Shown here: positions 59,568 through 64,000 of the stretch, piece by piece
Layout: every line of letters starts with the position of its first letter
How positions within the stretch are numbered: position 1 is the first letter of the stretch
NCBI GenBank assembly: GCA_035548375.1
Contig: DASZTG010000008.1
Coordinates: 20,505 to 84,504, forward strand
From: JACQAP01 sp035548375
Lineage (GTDB): Bacteria > Pseudomonadota > Gammaproteobacteria > Burkholderiales > JACQAP01
Direction: 5' to 3'
Length of the DNA stretch: 64,000 nt
Program-made: the position numbers and the translations under genes
Notes under the pieces: generated by a model
The model's input: only the letters and a program-made list of their open reading frames with translations
Told to the model about the DNA's origin: nothing
The model's database searches: none

Positions 59568-59910
59568 TGTTTCCCCCTTGGATTGAAAGATGGAATCAAC
59601 TCGGGCTGTTTTTGATGCCGCCCTTGGACGGCATTGTGGACGGGGCGAGGGGAGTCAGTCCATTACGGGAAGGTTGCAGTAACGATGACCGGGAAATGGT
59701 GCGACGCAATCAGGAGAGCTCGGCTGCGAGTGCATGGTTTCGGCAGAGGGACAAATTTGCCGAGTTGCGGGCTTATGCCAGTTGCGTAGAATCCCCATTT
59801 ATTTAATGCGTCGCCTGAAGTCACCAAGAAGTCCATCTCTATACGAGTTCCGGAATTGCGTAACGTGACGATCGCTAGAGTTAAAAATAGCAACGACGCT
59901 GGGGGGCGAA
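59568..59910. other. 343-bp boundary region before the methyltransferase
   Basis: No gene is supported. At 59613-59635 an ATGCCG/CGGCAT hairpin is visible. From about 59750 the base composition changes to A/T-rich, which marks the left edge of the accessory segment. No att-like direct repeat was found by eye. Confidence 0.5.
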
Positions 59911-61137
59911 GTGACGGATTCTGATGATCTTCGAGACGGTAGCTTTGTCGACTTTGATGCGTCGGCTGAAATGTCGCCGGCGTTCCTCAAGGCCCTTCAT
60001 TCGACAAAAAACGTAACGGGGCTCACTCACAATCACTATCGTTACCCTGCTCGCTTTGCCCCGGAATTTGTACGGGAGGCTATCGCTACGTTCTCCAAGC
60101 CCGGAAATATAGTTCTCGATCCGTTTATGGGAGGGGGGACGTGTGCGGTGGAGGCGTTAGCAGCTGGAAGGAAGTTTCTCGGCATCGACATCAATCAACT
60201 AGCGCACTTCGTCTCTAGAGTTAAGACGACCGTCCTAACAACTCGAGACGAGGCTGCAGTTCTTGGTTGGGTGACCGGACTTACGCATGCGATCCATGTT
60301 TTTGCAAAAGAAGAAGAAGATCTTTCTGCATTGCCCTATCAAAAGCATATTCCCTGGTGGTTGAAGTCAATTATCCGCCAAGCGATCGATTCGCTCGAAC
60401 TCCTAGGTAATTCTACGCAGAGAAATTTCGCGCGCTGCTCCATTCTACGAACTGCGCAATGGGCGCTTGACTGTCGAAAGCGCTTTCCCGACAAGAAAGA
60501 GTTTCTCGCGAAGCATCACGATGTTGTGGTGCAAATGATTCTTGGCAGTCAAGAATTTTCTGAGAAATTTCTTGAGCATTTTGGAGTCGGGCCGACGTCG
60601 TCCAAAAATAGACGTCTTATTTGTGCCGACACTGCTCACCTGGGCAAAATGAGTCGAGGCAACGCATTCGGTACACCTGATCTAGTCGTAACCTCTCCTC
60701 CGTATTTGGGGGTCCATGTCCTCTACCATCGGTGGCAGGTTCAAGGACGCCGCGAAACTGGGGCACCTTATTGGATTGCGGGAAAACAAGACAATCACTC
60801 AGGAATCTTTTACACATTTGCGGATAGACGTAGTGCGCGGGCGGATCAATATCTAACTCGCCTGCGCGCGTGTCTCCAGCCGGTGGTTAGCCTCATGAGC
60901 GCTAAGACTTTCTTTGTCCAGCTTGTGGCATTCAGAGATCCGGACATACAGCTTCCTCTCTATCAGTCCGCGCTTCGCGACATAGGACTCGAACCATGTG
61001 AATCGGTAGCTCCAAGCGCGATAGATAGAAATCCCTCTCGCGCAGTGCCAAATCGACGTTGGTACGCAATTCTCGGAAAACAATCAAAATCGAGTGAAGA
61101 GTTTCTTTTAGTACACCGCCGCACACGGTCTCGTTAG
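59911..61137 (+). CDS. DNA methyltransferase (N4/N6 type)
   Basis: A 408-residue amino-methyltransferase. The SAM loop DPFMGGGT (70-77) is followed by EALAAGRKFLGIDIN, and the catalytic TSPPY lies at 261-265. This order (FxGxG first, then SPPY) is found in some m4C/m6A enzymes; SPPY favours m4C or beta-type m6A. The N-terminal HNHYRYPARFAPEFVREAIA is typical of COG0863-like enzymes. The GTG at 59911 has GGGGGG before it. Base composition is much more A/T-rich than the rest of the window. The GHKL ATPase follows after 10 bp, so they form one operon. Confidence 0.87.
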   Translation: MTDSDDLRDGSFVDFDASAEMSPAFLKALHSTKNVTGLTHNHYRYPARFAPEFVREAIATFSKPGNIVLDPFMGGGTCAVEALAAGRKFLGIDINQLAHFVSRVKTTVLTTRDEAAVLGWVTGLTHAIHVFAKEEEDLSALPYQKHIPWWLKSIIRQAIDSLELLGNSTQRNFARCSILRTAQWALDCRKRFPDKKEFLAKHHDVVVQMILGSQEFSEKFLEHFGVGPTSSKNRRLICADTAHLGKMSRGNAFGTPDLVVTSPPYLGVHVLYHRWQVQGRRETGAPYWIAGKQDNHSGIFYTFADRRSARADQYLTRLRACLQPVVSLMSAKTFFVQLVAFRDPDIQLPLYQSALRDIGLEPCESVAPSAIDRNPSRAVPNRRWYAILGKQSKSSEEFLLVHRRTRSR

Positions 61138-61147
61138 GGGAGGCAGC

Positions 61148-63568
61148 ATGGAAGCGGATGTTCAAGAAACACTGCTAGCTCAGCTAGTGAAGTGCCGCAC
61201 TGGCGTGGAACTCCGTCGCATTTTGCGAGAACTTGGCGACACAGATACGTCAACACTCGATATACCTTTTGGGAAACACAAATTAGTTTGGCGCGCGTTC
61301 GGGAATACGAGTTCAAACATTTCCACAATTGGGCTGGGCACAAAACCCGGCAGGAGTTTGACTGAACGAGTGACAAACGCGATTGATGCGCTTCTTGAGG
61401 ACAAAGTTGTGGACGGAGTTTCGCCCCCGGAGTCGCCTAGAGCGGCTGCCGCTCAATGGTTCGGTCGACCAATGTCTAGTTCTGAAAGTGGTTTGTTTTC
61501 TTGGAAAGACATGCCTTCGGGCTTTGATCAAAAGATAAATGTAGTTTTGAGTTCGAGCGAAAAGGAACTAGCGCCCACGATAGACGTCATCGATGAAGGG
61601 ATCGGGATCTCGGCTATCAATTTTCCCCAAACGATAATGAGTCTCCAAGGAGGAAATAAGATACGTAAGAAGTATCTGATTGGAGCGTTTGGTCAAGGAG
61701 GCGCTGCGACACTGGCCTTCTGTGAATACGCGGTTATTTTCTCTAGACCGCACGATGATCCGAGAAAAATTGCTTTCACAATTGTTCGAGTTCTCAAGTT
61801 GGATGACAGTTATAAGGAGGACTGCTACGCGTATCTTTGCCAAGCCGCGGAGGATCCCAAAGTCTTCGAGTGCTCAAGGCAAGAATCTATCGAGCTCTTT
61901 GCGGATGTGGCGGATTCCAAATTTCCTCCTTATGAAAGGGGGACGTGTGTGCGGCACATATGTTATCGATTGACCAATTTGGATAAATCTCTCCAGTCTT
62001 CGCCAGGTAACCTGTATCACTATCTCCACTACAGCATTTTCGATCCCTTAGTACCGTTTCGAATTGTGGATCTCCGATCTGCATCGCATAAAAATGAGCG
62101 GGTAAGCGGGGCGCGAAATCGTCTGATGGCAAACACGATAAGGTCCAGTCAGTCAAGAGAGGACGATGATTCAAATATTCAGATTAAAGTGTATAGACCG
62201 ATGGAATATATTGTTCCTGTTGGGTCTTCTGAGCCCTCGATTGGCATTGAGTATTGGGTAGTGCTTGCGGAGAGAAAGAAGGGAGACAAGTACGAGTTGC
62301 GTAGCCACTCGAATGAGTTATTTGTGCAACAGGGCTTTCCAATCGTAGGGACTTTGAACGGGCAAAATCAAGGGGAGTATTCGGGTTCGTTACTTCGCCA
62401 ATTAGGTTTGAATCTCCTATCGCGTCACATGGTAATTCACATAGACGCCACTAACGCCGAGAGCACCGTTCGCCGAGAGTTATTCGCCAGTAGCAGAGAA
62501 GGATTCAAGGATGGACCGGTCTTGGAAAATGTACTTGCGATGCTTCGGAAAACGCTTAAGGAGGATACGCGCTTATTCGAGCTCGAAAATGAGCTAACTG
62601 CGCGCATTACGCAGAGGGAAGCGGAAACCACAAAATCCGAAGTGAAGAAAGAACTCACGAGATTGCTGAAAGATGCCGGTTTGACTGTGCGTGATATTGG
62701 AGCAATAGATACGGAAGGTCGAGGCGAAAAAACAGAAGTGCAGAACAATCGTGGACCGAGACCAAGAAATTCGGATCCATTATCAACGCTTCCGTATCCA
62801 GACGTTACAAAGTTTTGTATCGTTTACCCAGAGACGATGTTTATCGTCCATCTAAACGATAGTCAGAGCATTGTCGTTGAGACCGACGCAGATGCGGCGT
62901 ACGACAAGAGTGTACAAATTCGTTCCGAACCCCCTATTCTAGAAATCGCAACCAAGGCCCCGCTCAGAGGGGGGCGCGTTCGATGGCGTCTACGCCCCAC
63001 CGCATCTGCCAAGGCGGGAGACGAAGGTGAAGTGATAGCCACACTCACCAAGCCCGATGGATCACAAATTCGATCTAGTGTGTTGTTCGAGGTGGTTCCA
63101 GCTAAAGAGAAGGAATCAAAGACAGCTACTGGCAATGTTCCGCCATTTGAGATTATTCCAATTACCCCTCAAGAAAACTCCGAGATGTGGAATCTACTTT
63201 GGTCCGATGACGGCGACGATCCCGAACGTCAGAAGACTCACGCGTACAAGGTCTTTCGAACCGCAAATAAGGTGGCCGTTTATTATTCGACAATATTTTC
63301 CCCATACAAGGAGATTATCGATCGACTCAAGTTAGGTAGTCCTTCAAAGCTCGCATTGTTTACTCCAAATTACGAAATCTGGGTTGGTTATCATGCAATT
63401 CTTCAGGATCAACAGCCGGATGGTGGGGACAATGGTTTGGAACGTGCTGGATTAGAGGAAATGCAAGAAATAGAACGCCAGACGGTAGCGAGAGTTCAGG
63501 TAAAGCAATCTCTGAAGAATGCCGAGTACGCCGAAAACAAAGTAATGCAAGCGGAAGCAAGTGTCTAA
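61148..63568 (+). CDS. GHKL-type ATPase, MORC/MutL-like
   Basis: An 806-residue protein with an N-terminal GHKL ATPase of the Hsp90/MutL/MORC type. The N-box Glu/Asn/Asp are in LTERVTNAIDALLE (E73, N77, D80), the G1 motif DEGIGI is at 149-154, and the G2 loop GAFGQGGAAT is at 179-188. No clear enzyme domain is visible in the remaining 600 residues. There is a charged helical region (about 465-520, LENELTARITQREAETTKSE) and a beta-rich C-terminal part. GGGGAGG precedes the ATG. It is partnered with the methyltransferase and is likely part of a defence or restriction-like system. Confidence 0.82.
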   Translation: MEADVQETLLAQLVKCRTGVELRRILRELGDTDTSTLDIPFGKHKLVWRAFGNTSSNISTIGLGTKPGRSLTERVTNAIDALLEDKVVDGVSPPESPRAAAAQWFGRPMSSSESGLFSWKDMPSGFDQKINVVLSSSEKELAPTIDVIDEGIGISAINFPQTIMSLQGGNKIRKKYLIGAFGQGGAATLAFCEYAVIFSRPHDDPRKIAFTIVRVLKLDDSYKEDCYAYLCQAAEDPKVFECSRQESIELFADVADSKFPPYERGTCVRHICYRLTNLDKSLQSSPGNLYHYLHYSIFDPLVPFRIVDLRSASHKNERVSGARNRLMANTIRSSQSREDDDSNIQIKVYRPMEYIVPVGSSEPSIGIEYWVVLAERKKGDKYELRSHSNELFVQQGFPIVGTLNGQNQGEYSGSLLRQLGLNLLSRHMVIHIDATNAESTVRRELFASSREGFKDGPVLENVLAMLRKTLKEDTRLFELENELTARITQREAETTKSEVKKELTRLLKDAGLTVRDIGAIDTEGRGEKTEVQNNRGPRPRNSDPLSTLPYPDVTKFCIVYPETMFIVHLNDSQSIVVETDADAAYDKSVQIRSEPPILEIATKAPLRGGRVRWRLRPTASAKAGDEGEVIATLTKPDGSQIRSSVLFEVVPAKEKESKTATGNVPPFEIIPITPQENSEMWNLLWSDDGDDPERQKTHAYKVFRTANKVAVYYSTIFSPYKEIIDRLKLGSPSKLALFTPNYEIWVGYHAILQDQQPDGGDNGLERAGLEEMQEIERQTVARVQVKQSLKNAEYAENKVMQAEASV

Positions 63569-63706
63569 ATAACTCCATCCGCGCTAAGGTCAATTGTGTC
63601 GAGGGGAGTTAATGGGGGCAGACCCCTCCAAACAATCCACAGTCACAAACAATAGTCGGAGTCGTGATAGTCGGAATCGCTGGAACTGAATTGTGAGGGG
63701 CTAAGG
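63569..63706 (+). other. Gap between the GHKL gene and the truncated third gene
   Basis: 138 bp in which only a small GGGG/CCCC hairpin (63614-63627) and a possible 25-codon frame are seen. It suggests that the third gene follows in the same direction, perhaps in the same transcript. Confidence 0.4.
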
Positions 63707-63868
63707 GTGACAACCGAAGTTCATCGACTTGCTTTGACTGCTCAAGGCCAGCAATGGATCGGGCAGTTCGATGATCAAGAGCGAAGGATCGCCGCAAATA
63801 TAGTCGATCGCATTAGATTGATCTCGAGTAGACAGTTCGCGGCGGCCATTGAAATCAATGCGACCTGA
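63707..63868 (+). pseudogene. 5' part of a third gene cut by an IS3-type element
   Basis: A 53-codon frame from a GTG preceded by GAGGGGCTAAGG. It reads VTTEVHRLALTAQGQQWIGQ and FDDQERRIAANIVDRIRLIS, which looks like the start of a real protein (W-x3-FD...R-x4-I-VD-IR). Its stop TGA at 63866-63868 coincides with the first bases of the IS end, so the gene is truncated. By eye the N-terminus recalls phosphoribosyltransferase-like effector proteins of bacterial conflict systems, but this is tentative. Confidence 0.55.
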
Positions 63869-64000
63869 CACCCGATTTAGTCCTGCATGGATTTAGAGTC
63901 TGCAGTTAAGAATGTTACTTCTTCGTTGATTGCCGCACGGCTGCGGGCAAATTCCTGCGGCGTGAGATTTCCCAGCGAGCTGTGGGGCCGTTCGGTGTTG
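63866..64000 (-). mobile_element. IS3-family insertion sequence (partial, one end)
   Basis: Starts at TGACACCCGATTTAGTCC, taken as the element's end because the truncated gene stops there and the transposase stop codon lies 9 bp inside. The rest of the element is outside the window. Terminal inverted repeats and a target duplication cannot be checked here. Confidence 0.65.
63877..64000 (-). CDS. IS3-family transposase OrfB, C-terminal end (partial)
   Basis: The last 40 codons on the minus strand read NTERPHSSLGNLTPQEFARS and RAAINEEVTFLTADSKSMQD before TAA at 63879-63877. NTERPHSSLGxLTPxEFA is the hallmark C-terminus of IS3-family (rve) transposases. The gene continues beyond the right edge. 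Confidence 0.88.
   Translation of the reverse strand, partial: NTERPHSSLGNLTPQEFARSRAAINEEVTFLTADSKSMQD

Noticed and set aside
63612..63689. 25-codon frame between the GHKL gene and the truncated gene
   Set aside because: It has GAGGGGA upstream, but the product (MGADPSKQSTVTNNSRSRDS...) is low-complexity and no family or conservation can be claimed from one sequence.

Overview
The window is one contiguous stretch of a GC-rich betaproteobacterial chromosome. The evidence is the gene families and their order: a one-piece siroheme sulfite reductase followed by DUF934, an APS-type CysH, a DUF3579 gene, the ribF-ileS-lspA-ispH cluster and a minor-pilin/PilY1 operon. I cannot name the genus. Most of the window is ordinary, densely packed core sequence. 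The last 4.4 kb (about 59.6-64.0 kb) is visibly richer in A/T and looks acquired.

Layout. 0-2.9 kb: DUF3579, rpsT and murJ. 2.9-19.5 kb: a sulfur-assimilation supercluster. CysB is divergent from a TauE/SafE permease, and then come cysI, DUF934, cysH, cysD, cysN, a 7Fe ferredoxin and cobA, all with overlapping or near-touching ends. After a terminator and an unusual structured leader there is a second unit: sulfate-binding protein 1, a YezD-type DUF2292 protein, an OprO/P-like porin, sulfate-binding protein 2, DUF2325, a degenerate EAL protein, cysT, cysW, cysA and cbiX. Together they cover sulfate crossing the outer and inner membranes, activation to APS, reduction to sulfite and sulfide, and the siroheme synthesis that sulfite reductase needs. 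A 19-bp motif shared by both promoter regions is a candidate CysB operator. 19.5-24.8 kb: ribF, ileS, lspA, ispH. 24.8-32.4 kb: a minus-strand type IV pilus assembly operon (pilE-fimT-pilV-pilW-pilX-pilY1). 32.7-48.3 kb: mixed genes, namely a Fur-family regulator without Cys pairs, two divergent crotonases, tRNA-Thr(CGT), UspA, an enolase-superfamily enzyme, a HiPIP, MerR, HDOD, a bactofilin-like membrane protein, lipoproteins, a large hybrid histidine kinase and SapC. 48.4-55.3 kb: a tripartite RND efflux operon with a divergent TetR repressor and a palindromic operator. 55.3-59.6 kb: a second degenerate EAL protein, a glutathione transferase, a ribbon-helix-helix/Fic toxin-antitoxin-like module lying between two near-identical terminators, and an outer-membrane beta-barrel.

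59.6-64.0 kb, the accessory end: a DNA methyltransferase (GTG start) is followed 10 bp later by an 806-residue GHKL/MORC-like ATPase. Next comes the N-terminal stub of a third gene, cut off where an IS3-family element begins; the end of its transposase runs off the window. A methyltransferase paired with a MORC-like ATPase fits the published link between bacterial MORC/MutL-like ATPases and restriction-modification loci. This is the best candidate in the window for an uncharacterised, possibly IS-disabled, defence system.
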